From assembly GCA_950097015.1 (NCBI GenBank), contig CATNEN010000038.1:13448001-13512000 (forward strand): a stretch of DNA of 64,000 bases, written 5' to 3'. Below are positions 34,248-45,640 of the stretch, one piece after another. A model generated the notes under the pieces. It was not told the origin of the DNA, did no database searches, and was given only the letters and a program-made list of their open reading frames with translations. Source of the DNA: Macrostomum hystrix. Lineage: Eukaryota; Platyhelminthes; Macrostomidae. A program made the position numbers and the translations under genes. Positions within the stretch are counted from its first letter, which is position 1; each line of letters opens with the position of its first letter.

Positions 34248-34950
34248 TCTAAAGTCACCGAGACAGAGAAGACTGTCACAAATCACATTACTCTCATTGA
34301 ATTTTACCATACACCTTACTGTACGTCCTATAAGTACTCCTTAGTGTTTTTAATCCGCAGTAGTAATATTTGTAAGTAGTGTATAAGTAGTAATTGATTT
34401 CTCCCTAATTTTGGAACGTGTCATTGGGAAGCTCCAATTTCATTAGTTTTTATAAGGCGGGTGTTACTTTATTACTATTTCATAAGTGGTATTTACTTAA
34501 TCTATACTTACTGTTTGAAAGGCTCGCTCCAAGAAAAATAAGCATTAACTCTGCTATTTTCAGTGTTATTAGTTTACATGATCTGCTTGTAACTTCTACT
34601 TCTGTACTGTCTTTGAAACCACTTTGAAGTTTAAAGCTTCGGTTTACTTAAAGTAGTATTCAGAGCAGTACATAAATAACTTGATCTAGGCTATGATTTA
34701 AAGTGTGCGCAATTTAGGTTGGCTTAGCTTGGTATTGTGATGGTAACATAAATATTGGTTTGCATCGGTCCAGAGATCTGGAACGATGACATTGGACTGT
34801 TGCTTTTTTAATTAGTGCGATGAAAAATCTAAAAAATACTGACCAAATGTAAAATGTGAAGCCGGGAAGTCCGCCTGACGCCTGCTGGACGCCGGACTTG
34901 CCGTCAAAAAACACCTGAGCGTTTAGGAGTGCTCACTAACTCAGACTTTT
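34248..34950. other. 3' region of the Toll-like receptor gene and spacer
   Basis: AT-rich, no gene recognised. Probably includes the receptor 3'UTR; no AATAAA was firmly assigned. Confidence 0.4.
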
Positions 34951-34959
34951 GTCTGAAGG

Positions 34960-35620
34960 CTCTGAGTGGGTGCGAAGAGCTTAACATCCAATCGGATGCC
35001 ATCCCAGCCACTCTGCCTCTGAGCAACAGGTGCAGAGTCCACATCGAGCTTCGCAGTGAAACCTTACGACAAGTAGAGCGAAGCTGAGATCCACTGTTTC
35101 ACTGACGGCTCCATAATGAACAATAGCTGATATGCACAGTCTCGGGATTTGGAGCCAGTTTTTACACTGGTGGCGATGTATTTTTGACTCGGTAGCAGCC
35201 CACTGTGCATAGCTAGCTACGAGCCTCGTAAGATGCAGTGCTTTTTCATAATGAGATGCTGAATCCTTCTGTTCGATAATAGCTCTCGACTGTACAGCTA
35301 GCAACAGCAAAACCGCCCAAGAATGTAACTCCCAGCTCAACGGGCTAGCGCAGTGGTGGTGTTGAAGTGGACGCCTGGCAATATGGGCTTGGTGGGAAAC
35401 GAGAGGGCGGACCAGCTCGCGATAGGGCTCCTATCCCATCATCCATCATCTCCACTAGAGTGAAACGCTGGATGGATCCAATTGCCAGCAAAATTTAACG
35501 CATAACTGTCGCCAGTCCAGTGCCACGGTCCCCTCTGCCTCGCCACCTATGAAGTGGACCCTTCTGAAGCTCAATCGCAGAGACCTCAGAGCGGTCAGTA
35601 TGGCACTTTCAGGGGAGAAA
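34960..35620 (+). mobile_element. Non-LTR retrotransposon relic, RNase H domain
   Basis: One plus frame holds the RNase H landmarks FTDGS (35098-35112) and, 90 codons later in the same frame, WTPGN.GLVGNERADQLA (from 35368). These are the catalytic-Asp start and the C-terminal signature of RNase HI domains in LINE pol proteins. Several stop codons lie between them, and sequence after 35420 is eroded, although MKWTLLKLNRRDLRAV near 35548 resembles the usual post-RNase H region. No reverse transcriptase was found next to it. Dead copy. Confidence 0.75.
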
Positions 35621-35904
35621 CAGATAGGATGGCTTTTTCAGTGTATTTTTTGCATCTGTCGAAGTCGAAGTCTAGCTATGTCGAAGACACTCTTCCGACA
35701 AATTCAGAACTTTTAATACGTCTTTTGAGTGTCAGAGGCAGTGCTTGCAACCCATAAACTGTTTTTGCGCAAAAGGAAATTCTCTTCTTTTGTAATTCTG
35801 TTTCATGCAGCTTGCCGAAACACTGCGGAAACAATTTATGTGAGAGTAAAAATTTAACGTACTTCAGAGATACGGAGTCTATGTAATCTTGACTGTTAGG
35901 CTTC

Positions 35905-36775
35905 TATCTTTTCCAACAGGCTGTCTGATTGGCCGGAATCCTGTCTGATAGGCTGTCATCCTGTCCGATAGGCTGGCATCCTGTCTGATAAGCTGGCGTC
36001 CTGTCTGATAAGCTGACATCCTGTCTGATAAGCTGGCATCCTGTCTGATAAGCTGGCATTCTGTCTGATAGGCTGGCATCCTGTCCGATAGGCTGGCATC
36101 CTGTCCGATAGGCTGGCATCCTGTCTGATAGGCTGGCATCCTGTCCGATAGGCTGGCATCCTGTCTGATAGGCTGGCATCCTGTCTGATAAGCTGGAATC
36201 CTGTCTGATAAGCTGACATCCTGTCTGATAAGCTGGCATCCTGTCTGATAAGCTGACATCCTGTCTGATAAGCTGGCATCCTGTCTGATAGGCTGGCATC
36301 CTGTCCGATAGGCTGGCATCCTGTCTGATAGGCTGGCATCCTGTCCGATAGGCTGGCATCCTGTCTGATAGGCTGGCATCCTGTCCGATAGGCTGGCATC
36401 CTGTCTGATAGGCTGGCATCCTGTCTGATAAGCTGGAATCCTGTCTGATAAGCTGACATCATGTCTGATAAGCTGACATCCTGTCTGATAAGCTGGTATC
36501 CTGTCTGATAAGCTGGCACCCGTTTTGAGAAGCAGACATTCTGTCCGATAGGCTGAAATCCTGTCTGATGACTGGCATCCTGTCTGATAGGCTGAAATCC
36601 CGTCTGATAGGCTGGCATCTGGTTTGAGAAGATGGCATCCTGTCTGATAGGCTGGCATCCTGTCTGATAGGCTGGCATTCTGTCCAACATGCTTGCATTC
36701 TGTCCAACAAGGCTGGCATTCTGTCCAACAAGGCTGGCATTCTGTCCAACAAGGCTGGCATTCTGTCCAACAGGC
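35905..36775. repeat. Minisatellite, 20 bp unit (21 bp at right edge), about 43 copies
   Basis: Unit CTGTCTGATAGGCTGGCATC with AAGCTGACATC and CTGTCCGATAGG variants. The last five units are CTGTCCAACAAGGCTGGCATT (21 bp). The unit has no stop on the minus strand in any frame, so 20 bp x 3 = 60 bp yields the same 20-residue period in all three frames. The open frames here are therefore not evidence of a gene. Confidence 0.95.
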
Positions 36776-36779
36776 ATAC

Positions 36780-37580
36780 TGTCACAATATCATTTGTATC
36801 GGGTTGCGAAAAGGCTGGCAGGTTGTGTTACTAGTTGTTTTTCCATTTGTATTAGCTTTTTTATTCCGTTGAAGTAACCAGTCCCTGTTGGCTTTGTGTG
36901 TTTCTCCTCTACTGGAATCGTGTTGACAATGCAAACAGGACAGAAAATAAGCGCATAAATAATTCGAAGATGGCTTCAGAAGGCACCCAATTTCCGTCGA
37001 GCAAAGACATTTACAACGGCCATCCCGTTTGCGTACTGCTGCCAAGGATGCCTTAATGTACCCTCTTATATAAACATGTTTCAGCAGAGTTACAAGGCAA
37101 TTGTATTTACGTATATCGCTCGAAAGAATCTACCTTACTATTTCAATGTGTGTTGCTATAAATTATTAAATGTACTTAAATAAGAAAGTACACATCTTGT
37201 TGCATCAAATTCTGCTGCTATTCAGGTGAGTCATCGAAAAATTTGATTTGATCAGAAGAGACAAAGGAAACTTGTGCGCAAAAGCTAGAATTGTTTTTTT
37301 AACAAACCAGTTTTATAAGCGCCCTTTTTTATCTGATGTACAGTAATAACTTAATGTATGAGGAAGACAGAAAGCGTTCAAATTAATTTACAATATTTTT
37401 TGGATACATGAGGGTGCTTAAGAGTAACATGCGATGTAATATAGAGGTCGCTTGCGTACTTAAGTGGGCAGCGAAATAGGAGAAATTACTCGCTATGTAT
37501 CGAAGATTGCTAAATTATAGGTCTGCAATTTATATTATTATTACTATTATTACCGTAGCCATTTTTACTTTTCCTAGGAT
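36780..37580. other. AT-rich spacer
   Basis: No gene recognised between the 20-bp satellite and the Harbinger relic. Confidence 0.4.
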
Positions 37581-37582
37581 CA

Positions 37583-38436
37583 ATTGGCCGTATGAATAAA
37601 ATGAGCAGTAACTTACGAGTTTCACTCCAAACTCTCAGACTGAGCAACAGCTCGAACTTGAGCAACAGCTCTGAGCTGAAGCAGTTGCTCCATTTTCATA
37701 TGAATAAAGAAATTTCTCAAATGCTGAGCATTTGCTCTTCATTCCGAGTAACAGCTCAGCACCTCTTGGCCATAGACGATCGAATTGATAGCTGTCCATT
37801 GAATCTTTTATGTGGTCATATATATTGCCCTCTCTTTCATCCCAAGTGTCCGTCTTAAACGTTAAGTTTGAAAGTTTCAAATCAACAGAAATGAGCCCGA
37901 CAGTAAACTGATGACGACGAAATCTTCGTTCGCGCTGTCATACAACATCCCTGTCTGCTAGATAAAGGAAAGACCCCGAGCCATGTTGCGAAAAAGAAAC
38001 TCAACGCTTTCACGAGAGAAACGAAAGAGCCGCTTATACTCTTCGTCACGATACACTTCCATACTGTGACGCTCCATATACCGTTTTCGCTCGGCCGGCC
38101 CTCTTTCCAGAATGAATTCAGCCATTTGGAATAGAATATAACAGTAGCAACGTTCAGCTTTGGGCAGTGGGTAGATGCTGCTCAACCAGTGAGTCCGCTA
38201 CAGAGGAGACTCAACTTTTGCAGAGCAAGATCCCTTAAAATTTAGTCTATGGTCAATGTTTATTCATACTAGATCTGAGTATTGACTCAACTATCGAGAT
38301 TTTTTCTCGAGTTTGAGGGACAAACTGGCTGAGAATGACGTGTGAGCATTTGCTCATGAGTAACAGCACATTTTATCATAATGACCCGAGAGGAATAAAG
38401 TTTGAGAAAAAGCTCATTTTATTCATACGGCCCAAT
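37583..38436 (-). mobile_element. PIF/Harbinger-type DNA transposon relic with terminal inverted repeats
   Basis: Ends are inverted copies: ATTGGCCGTATGAATAAAAT on the left (37583-37606) and, on the right (38412-38436), the complement of ATTGGGCCGTATGAATAAAA plus TGAGC. Between them, the minus-strand frame 38185-37958 encodes a segment like the N-terminus of HARBI1-type transposases (MEVYRDEEYKRLFRFSRESV, then EFLFRNMARGL). The frame then breaks, and no DDE catalytic domain fits in the remaining ~350 bp. Subterminal GAGCATTTGCTC and GAG(C/T)AACAGC motifs occur near both ends. A clear 3-bp target duplication was not seen. An internally deleted, non-autonomous copy is the best reading. Confidence 0.75.
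37958..38185 (-). pseudogene. HARBI1-like transposase N-terminal fragment
   Basis: 75-codon remnant within the element at 37583-38436. The RDEEYKRLFRFSRESVEFLF stretch matches the start of HARBI1-like nucleases, where a D-E-x-F/Y-R-x-R-F-R-x-S/R helix precedes the DDE domain. The frame stops after about 10 further residues. The only Met suitable as start lies in AT-poor sequence without a recognised promoter. Confidence 0.6.
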
Positions 38437-38439
38437 ATA

Positions 38440-39660
38440 ATCTCTATTCAATTAGTCGAACTTTTTCAATAGCTGCGCTGCGAAAAGTTTTCCAAATCAC
38501 AAAACTTCTTTCAAGGGTATTGAGAGTTCAATTTACAATACAATCATAAAGCCAAGCTTCATCAACGACTTATGCATAAGTCGTGCATAACTCTGTGCCC
38601 TTAAATGATTAAGATCTATGAATACAGTCAGTGATAATTTCGCATTCTATGCAGGCAACGCAGATAAATGATAAAGCCAACACGCCCCTTTGTTTACACA
38701 GCTTAGAGTCGTGCCAAGCTGAATGGTCTTAGTTAGAGCTCCTCTTGAAGATGGCCTGGATCATTTCAGCACGCAGATTTTTGTCTTATATTTCGAATTA
38801 CGTAGGTATATAGGAAACAGTAGGTATTAGGTATTAGGTAGCTGTTTATGTAGAAAAACACCGTTTACTCGCATTCTAAACAAGTTGCAGCTTCTGAACA
38901 TAAAGAATATGAACAATATTCGACAGGCATATTTGATTTTGAAGCATCAATGTGTGAAATTTGTTCCTGAAAGGTTGATTTCTATACTTGGTCGCAACTT
39001 TAGGCACTCACATGCGATTACTTTATATGCTGGGCTAGAAAAGTTGACTTTTCAATTGAGCTGCCTATCTCTCGTTAGTCAGTATGCTCTATCCAACGGC
39101 CCACTTCGTATTATTATCAAAGCCAAGTGCTATTAGGCACTGTGCGCTTTATATAGTCGCAACATAATGCGCGGCACACACTGCTGTGTGTTTTTCGGAT
39201 TGGATCAATGCTTCGCATTTAAATACTATCTTAAACCGCACGCACCGACGACCCTATCAAAGGCGCAAATACAATCGTATGCGTACGCTTGTAAATGCTC
39301 GCATTGTCCAAGCTTGGAAAGGGGGAGAGAAAAGTATGAAATAAATCTGACTGACTATTGGAGCGGTCTGGCGTTGTGTGTTTCTGTGGGGCTGGGCAGT
39401 ACGTGCGATGGTTAAGAATGCCAAATATGCTTAGCAAAGCCTTCGCTTATGGCTGTGTGTGCGATACTCAAGTACTCAGTCATTTACTCAAGTTAGAGAA
39501 GAGTTTGTGCAGTTATTTTTCGACTTACCCTCCCACAAGAGCCCAGCTTTTAAATAGTCTTCGTGAGTCTATAACTAATCATATTATTATTGAGCTTTTT
39601 TCTGGACGGTCTGGTGCAGTAAAAACAACTGTTTGTTATTCTTCTTTCCTTTGACAGACA
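38440..39660. other. Intergenic region upstream of the 39.7 kb gene
   Basis: No coding exon recognised. A strong acceptor (CTTCTTTCCTTTGACAG, ending 39656) lies 31 bp before the downstream ATG, indicating an upstream exon or trans-splice site. Confidence 0.4.
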
Positions 39661-39687
39661 GCTTTGGAGTGGAAAGAGTAAGCCCTG

Positions 39688-42600
39688 ATGTTCAAATCAT
39701 TTCGTCAGCGCCTATCCCACTCGGGTGGCTCACGACCAAGTGTCATCGACGATGCGATAGGGAGAAGTCGCGATAACTCAGTTGAACTGGGCGACGGCGC
39801 GGAGTCAAGCCTGGGTGGCGGTCTGGATAGCATCGAAGGAGATAGCGACGACCCATTTGACGCTAGCCTCGATCGTCGGGCTAGAAATAACTGGAGATCC
39901 TCGAGTGTTGAACGACAAAAAGTCAGGCGCTTGCATAGTGCTTCATCGGCTGTGACGGTTGACCGAATCGATCCCGCGGCTGTGATTAGTGTGACTGGAT
40001 CTGTACAACCTCTTGGTCTTAAGCAAAGAGCCAAAAATTTTCTTTTTCGCCGACGGTCATTTAGCTCTCTCGACACTCATAAAATTGACGGTCGACCAGC
40101 TCGCATTGACCCCAAGTTGGTGAGCAGCTATGCATCAAAGCGGCATCGCAGCGACGATTGTGTTCTTGACGCAGGAGATCGCGAAGCAGAAAACGTCGGC
40201 GACATCCGTGGCGGCAGTACTTGTGAAGGAAGAAATGAAAAAAAGAAGAGCAAGTTTAGCCGTTCGTTGACTATATTCACGTCCATGCGACATCGATCAC
40301 GATCGCGCGATGCCGGACCCAGGAGAGGAGGTGCCTCAACAGGTGGCGACTCTTCCGACGGTGGTTGGACGGATGCCGGCGCTGGAATTGGACTGGACGA
40401 AAGTAGTGGGGCTGGTGGTGGGCAGGGTCACGTTTCAACTCTGAACAGACGTGGGCACAGAAACAGCGAACAGTACATGGCGCCGCCACCTATACAGCAG
40501 AGGCAGTCAAGACAACAGGCCAATCAAATGTACCACTCTCCATACCTGCAGCATCAGCAGCAGCGTCAGTTAAGTAGTTCAGATGTTCTGGCAACGAATC
40601 TTGATGAGCTAAGTGGCTTGTGTTTAGAGCGAACTCAACTGAGGACTCGCATTGATGAACTGTTGTCCAACTGGCCAGCCGTGCCTCTAGAGGCAACCTC
40701 TGCGTGGCTTGTCGGAAGTTGCGGCGGAAAAGCCAAGAACAAGCGGCTCTCAATGGCGTTTAAAAAAGCTTCATTCTTCCCCGCGTCTCCGTCGCTGTCA
40801 AATGGCTCACCAGCGTCTTCTGGACGGTCGACTTCTGGCGCTAACGCAAACGCTGGAAGCAATCTCACTAGTGTCAGTCATTTTTCTGGTAGTACAGCGG
40901 AGCAGCTCAACCTCTTATGCAGACAGTTTAACCAAGCAGTCACATTGCGGAAAAGCTACCGCGGCAAGGACAGTCTTTCGACGAGAATCCAGCGCCGATC
41001 GAGTGGTGAGAAAAAAATGTTTAATCCTTTTTAACCTTTCAATCAATGTGGGCACGAAAATTTTCATAACTAATTGCAAAGCCAAAAATTAGATAGTACG
41101 AGTACTTTCTATGCTTAAAAGCTTTTAAGCGGTGTTGTCCATTAATTAGTATATGGGTTAATTTCAAAATTATCAATAAAACATGAGATTTGACGTAAAC
41201 TATTCACATCAAAGGCCACTGGAGCGGCTCCTCAGGTTCAAGCAGCAGAACAACAGAGTCGAAATCCTTTACAAAGCAAGTGTCCAACTCTACCACGGCT
41301 TCCAAGGATTCAGCACTGGAAATGAAGTAAGTTGGCAGGAAACTGTATAGGCAGATTCCAATAAGGCAGTACCAATCTGCCTATAATATAAGGCAGTATA
41401 AGGCAGTACGAGCTTTATTAGCTACAAAATTCCTTTTTAAAAATGTCAGGTTCGAAGATTTGCAACAGAGCAAGCAAAGGCGTCAGAGTGCAGCGCAGGT
41501 TTCATCGTCATCCAGTGAATCCTATGCACCTCAGCACCAGCACGAGCACCAGCAACAAAAACAACAAAAACAAAAACAACAACAACAACAGCAACAACAA
41601 CAACAGCAGCAGCAGCAACAGCAGCAACAACTCCAATTGCAACAGCAACAGCAACAGCATCAGCACCGGTATCAGCACCAGCATCAGCACCAATATCAGC
41701 AGCATCAGGCCCAGTATCAAGAACGACAATCCAAACACCATCTAGAGAGTCAACCGCATTATCAGTCGAAATCACCACAGTCTCAGACAGCTTTTAGATT
41801 TCCTTCACCTGAGCTGTCAACTCAGTCGTCTACAACAAGCTTTCAGAATGGTCAGCAACAAACAAATCATTCTCTTCAACACTACCCGAATGGGCGAATA
41901 ACATGTCACAGTTATGAGAACATTCAACCTATTTTCGCTATGGTTGTTCAGACACCCGGTTCAGAAGAAGATATTGATGCACCGATGCCACCCCGACGAT
42001 CAACTAGCCTGCGCCAGAGCACGGAATTCATCGCTACTCTGCCAGTGCCGAGTGCCTCTTCCGAAACAGCTCAAGTTTCCCCAACCTATCTGAATCACAT
42101 GGTGCTCAGTGGAATACCAACTGCATTGCCATTTACAGCGTCGCCTCAATCTGTGACACCTGCGACGACGTCCGCATCCACCGTGAAGAGGCTCGACCAA
42201 ATCTCTGAGTCCCCAGACGACGAAGCGGAAGCCGCTGCAGCCTCTGTTTCGCCACCGCAATCTCCTCCATTGCCTTTGTCATCGATTCCCCCTAAACTTC
42301 CAGCGCGAGAGGCACTGCGACTGCCCTACCGTCGACCAGCGAGGCCATCGTCAATGTCTGGCGATGGCCAGAATACCCATCAACTTCAGCAGCAGATGTC
42401 AGTACCGGAGAATACCAGCACAGGCTATCAGCAGTGGCGTGGCGCCCTGCCCTACTCAACCCAGTCTTCGTCTTCGTCATCGTCTGTCAACGCGTCGGCG
42501 TCAGTGTCGGCGATATCAACTATCGCTACGACGATGGCGCCACCTCAACAGCGGCAGCCGCTGCTGCCAACTGGGGACAGCGCGCGAATCGTGCGAGAAG

Positions 42601-42863
42601 CTCGAGCCAAATTAAGTCAATTGAATCGGCTCAGCGCAGAGCTGGCCAAGAGACAGCAGCTGCCAGCTCCGCCTCCAGTCGTATGTCCGTTTGATGCTCT
42701 GTCGATGAGCCAGGTGACATCTGCGCGACCGCTGACCTCAGGCCCAGCATCAGTCGAAGAGGCTGCAGTGGCGAGATATCGCAATAGTCTTTTATTGCAG
42801 GACGAACTGGCCGTGCGCGAGTATCTCAAAGATCTGACGAGCGTTTGCTCCACAGATTACTGA
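39688..42863 (+). CDS. Large Ser/Gln-rich scaffold-like protein, three exons, 940 residues
   Basis: Exons 39688-41005, 41236-41326 and 41450-42863. Donors CGAGTG|GTGAGA and ATGAA|GTAAGT and acceptors CTCCTCAG and ATGTCAG keep frame (phases 1 and 2). Exon 1 encodes a basic/serine-rich N-terminus (MFKSFRQRLSHSGGS, FLFRRRSFSSLDT, SRSLTIFTSMRHRSRSRD), then a helical segment, about residues 305-330 (NLDELSGLCLERTQLRTRID), followed by ELLSNWPAVPLE. Exon 3 opens with a long polyQ/His tract (41540-41720), then proline/serine-rich sequence with possible SH3 ligands (PPKLPAREALRLPYRRPARP). It ends in a helical C-terminus (IVREARAKLSQLNRLSAELA; LLLQDELAVREYLKDLTSVC). The LCLE.....L...LP/WP..PL layout is faintly like the FRMD4/INAVA CUPID region, a weak suggestion only. 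A poly(A) signal AATAAA lies at about 43276. An upstream coding exon is possible. Confidence 0.7.
41545..41720. repeat. CAA/CAG/CAC-rich polyglutamine-coding tract
   Basis: Mixed CAA, CAG and CAC codons translated as Gln/His in exon 3 of the 39688-42863 gene. Interruptions by CAA and CAC make it less prone to slippage than pure CAG. Confidence 0.9.
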
Positions 42864-42869
42864 AATATG

Positions 42870-43500
42870 GAATGCTTTAATTATTTATAAATTCTGAGTT
42901 TCTTTTATATACTGGTTTATTGTTTGGAATTATAGACTACTTTTAAATCGAACAGCCCCAGCCCATATGCAGTTTTTTTGAAGATCTCTCGAACTGCTCA
43001 GTACATGTGCGTGCCCACCTTATACGAGCTAATTTCAATTTCTCGAAAAATTGAAATGCCAAGCAGATTGTAAAAAGTTTTCGTGTATAAAGGCTGCACA
43101 TTGAAAAAAAACAGTTTCTGTTATGCGCATACATTTTGCCAATATTTGTACTTATGCTTTGCAAAAGTATTCATATTTTCTCAATATCTTACAACGATCT
43201 ACTCGTTAATTTAAACGTGTTGTTCTCTTTTGATACGAATTATTTGCTCTTTGCACATTAAAATAGATGTTTCTAAATAAAGTGCAGTTTCGTTTTGATA
43301 AACGTCTACTCTGATGTTTTTCGATTATTGATAGTAGTTCATAATAAAAATACCCTTCAAAGACTTGGTTCTGCACATTACAAATAGCGAGTAGTTCAAG
43401 GCAGTACTGAACTCATTCACTGCGCCAATGAGTCATTCTGACACTAAATCCACGCAACTAAATCCACGGACAAGGTACAACAAGGAGGTACGGGCAAGCT
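42870..43500. other. 3'UTR and spacer
   Basis: AT-rich, includes the probable 3'UTR and AATAAA (about 43276) of the preceding gene. No other gene recognised. Confidence 0.4.
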
Positions 43501-43514
43501 CCACGCAACTGTGC

Positions 43515-43795
43515 TGCCTCTCGCTAACTGCGGCGGGCACAGCCGTGGAGAGAAGGCTTGGGGGCTTGTCGTACAGTGGCACAGCGTGGAAAACTCAGTG
43601 GCAAAGCGGTTAACGTGTTTGCCTCTCGCAACGAGGTCCCTGAGCTCGATTCCGGGGCGAGGCTACATTCATTTTGAGGCGCAGCCGCGGAGAGAAGGCC
43701 GCGGCGGCGCAGCCCGCTTGGGGCTTGTCGTGCAATTTACGCCCTTGAGGGCCAACCTCCAAGGGACAGTGAGAGTGTACACTGCCTGACGATGA
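43515..43795 (+). mobile_element. tRNA-derived SINE, partly dimeric
   Basis: 43590-43665 is a tRNA-like head: A-box-like TGGCAAAGCGGTTAACG, anticodon-arm-like TTTGCCTCTCGCAACGA, and B-box-like GAGCTCGATTCC. A tail follows with GGAGAGAAGGCC...GGGGCTTGTCGTGCA (43685-43735). A shorter copy of that tail (GGAGAGAAGGCTTGGGGGCT, TGTCGTACAG) lies just before the head at 43550-43580, so the locus is a truncated dimer or a nested insertion. No poly(A) or simple-repeat 3' end was seen. Confidence 0.6.
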
Positions 43796-43799
43796 GAAA

Positions 43800-45295
43800 G
43801 TCAGGGCAGATGTACACATCCTGTGTGAGCGTGTGCCTGCGTACATGAGTATCTGTGTGCATCTTGCAATGTACGAGTAGCAATGCTTACAATGTTACGC
43901 TCGTATGCGCTTGTTGTTGAGATCGAACTAAAAAATCCTAATTTCGTCTCCAGTGATGACATTCTACAAGATTCACAGATTGCAGGTGCGCATTTCTCTC
44001 TAGATACGAGTACTATACTTTTAGATGAAATTCGTTGATAATATACTTTTGGAGCGTTGGTGCTTGACAACTCGGATGCGGACAAGCAGATGATCCTCAC
44101 AGAGCAAGGCTTATCATGCTTAGACCTAATCTCGCGTGTCTTCAATCAGGTTCCAGAGTTGATCAGTTTCAAGCCTCTAACACCCGATACAGAAACTCCT
44201 GGCCAGCGGTTTCTGTAACCCGATTCGCAGCTTGTGTCATATGAGCCATCGATGATTGTTCAACCTTTTTGTGTAGGCATTACAATCATTCTGTTGCTAT
44301 TTTGGGTCAGAATCGAAAAGATATGAAACGATAAGTTGTTTGCCGTCTATAGTTTTCTTTAATTATCACTCTAGCTTATCTCTCTACGGTTTTCGCCCTA
44401 TACTACTTTATAAACGCCAGAAATAAGTAGGTACACATGCAAAAATGAATTAGCTTATCACGTTCTAACATACAGTTTAGAGGGATTCGTAGAACTGTTG
44501 CAACGGATATCAGCAGTAGAATTTTTCTTTATTGCGATTGTCATATTAACTTTTCTTTGTACCACCCCGTAGAGTCGTTGCTATAAATAGATGTGTGGAG
44601 TGCTGAGAGGCGGTACGTTTTGGGGCCTCCCTGACTCAACTTGGAACCCGTGAATCGTGTGTCTCTCATTCTTACTGGATTGAAGAATGCAACAGCGATC
44701 TGTACTCAGTTATCTCAAAGTAGCTGAATAATGCGATGCCAGCGCTTAATTAGCCTTAGGAGGACTGAAAAAAATTGAATGTGACTTGCGGGTTAGCAGC
44801 AAATGGTTATGGCTGAAGTTTTATTGGATTGTTACGCAATGCGAGCAAACTTTAGGAACTCCAGCAAACTTGAGCCCATTGCTCATTGGGCTGAAGCTTG
44901 TCTGTCAGCAATATAAGCGTAGCAGTGGCCTTTTATTTGCACTTGGTAACTGGCGAAAATGTACAAGAGAAGGGGCATCAGCCACCACTGCATGGCTTCG
45001 CTCCCCATTCTCGCTAAATCTTTCTGTTTTGCTGAACACTAAATTTCGATCTTTATAAAGGCCTCACGAGATACCAAGTTGATTGTTTGCCAACAGGTGG
45101 TTCAAGCTTTAAACCCATTCAACATGTGACAGTACAGTGACTGCTTGCCAAACCCGCCATTGATTTGCGTGTTTTATTTTCATGTTGGTCTGTTGTTTAT
45201 TTTTATTAAAAGTCTTTTCTTTCTATTTTCATCATTCTCACTTACTCACTCTCACTCACAAATAATTGATTTGTCTTATTTCCCTACACAATCTT
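43800..45295. other. Intergenic region
   Basis: No gene recognised. The open frames at 43801-44145 (minus) and 44786-45058 (plus) lack recognisable domains and coding-type composition. Confidence 0.4.
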
Positions 45296-45307
45296 TATCA
45301 CCGTAGA

Positions 45308-45640
45308 ATCTCTTTCTCATACCCTAGGTTCTCTTTCTCATACCCTAGGTTCTCTTTCTAGGTTCTCTTAGGTTCTCTTAAGAGAACCCTAGGTTCTCTT
45401 TCTCACACACTAGGTTCTCTTTCTCACACACTAGGTTCTCTTTCTCATACCCTAGGTTCTCTTTCTCATACCCAAGGTTCTCTTTCTCATACCCTAGGTT
45501 CTCTTTCTCACACCCTAAACTCTCTCTCACCATAGATTCTTTTTCTCACACCGAAGACACTCTGTCTCACACCTTAGATCCAATTTCTCATACCCTAGAC
45601 TCTCTTTCTCACACCCTAGATTCTCTTTTTCACACTCTAC
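45308..45640. repeat. Minisatellite, about 21 bp unit, 14-15 copies
   Basis: Unit AGGTTCTCTTTCTCATACCCT with increasingly degenerate copies to the right (CACACCCTAGATTCTCTTT forms). A local inversion or rearrangement near 45365-45390 makes a small palindrome (AGGTTCTCTTAAGAGAACCT). Confidence 0.88.

Noticed and set aside
43590-43665. Functional tRNA gene
   Set aside because: A- and B-box-like motifs are present, but no paired acceptor stem was found, and flanking tail copies identify a SINE.
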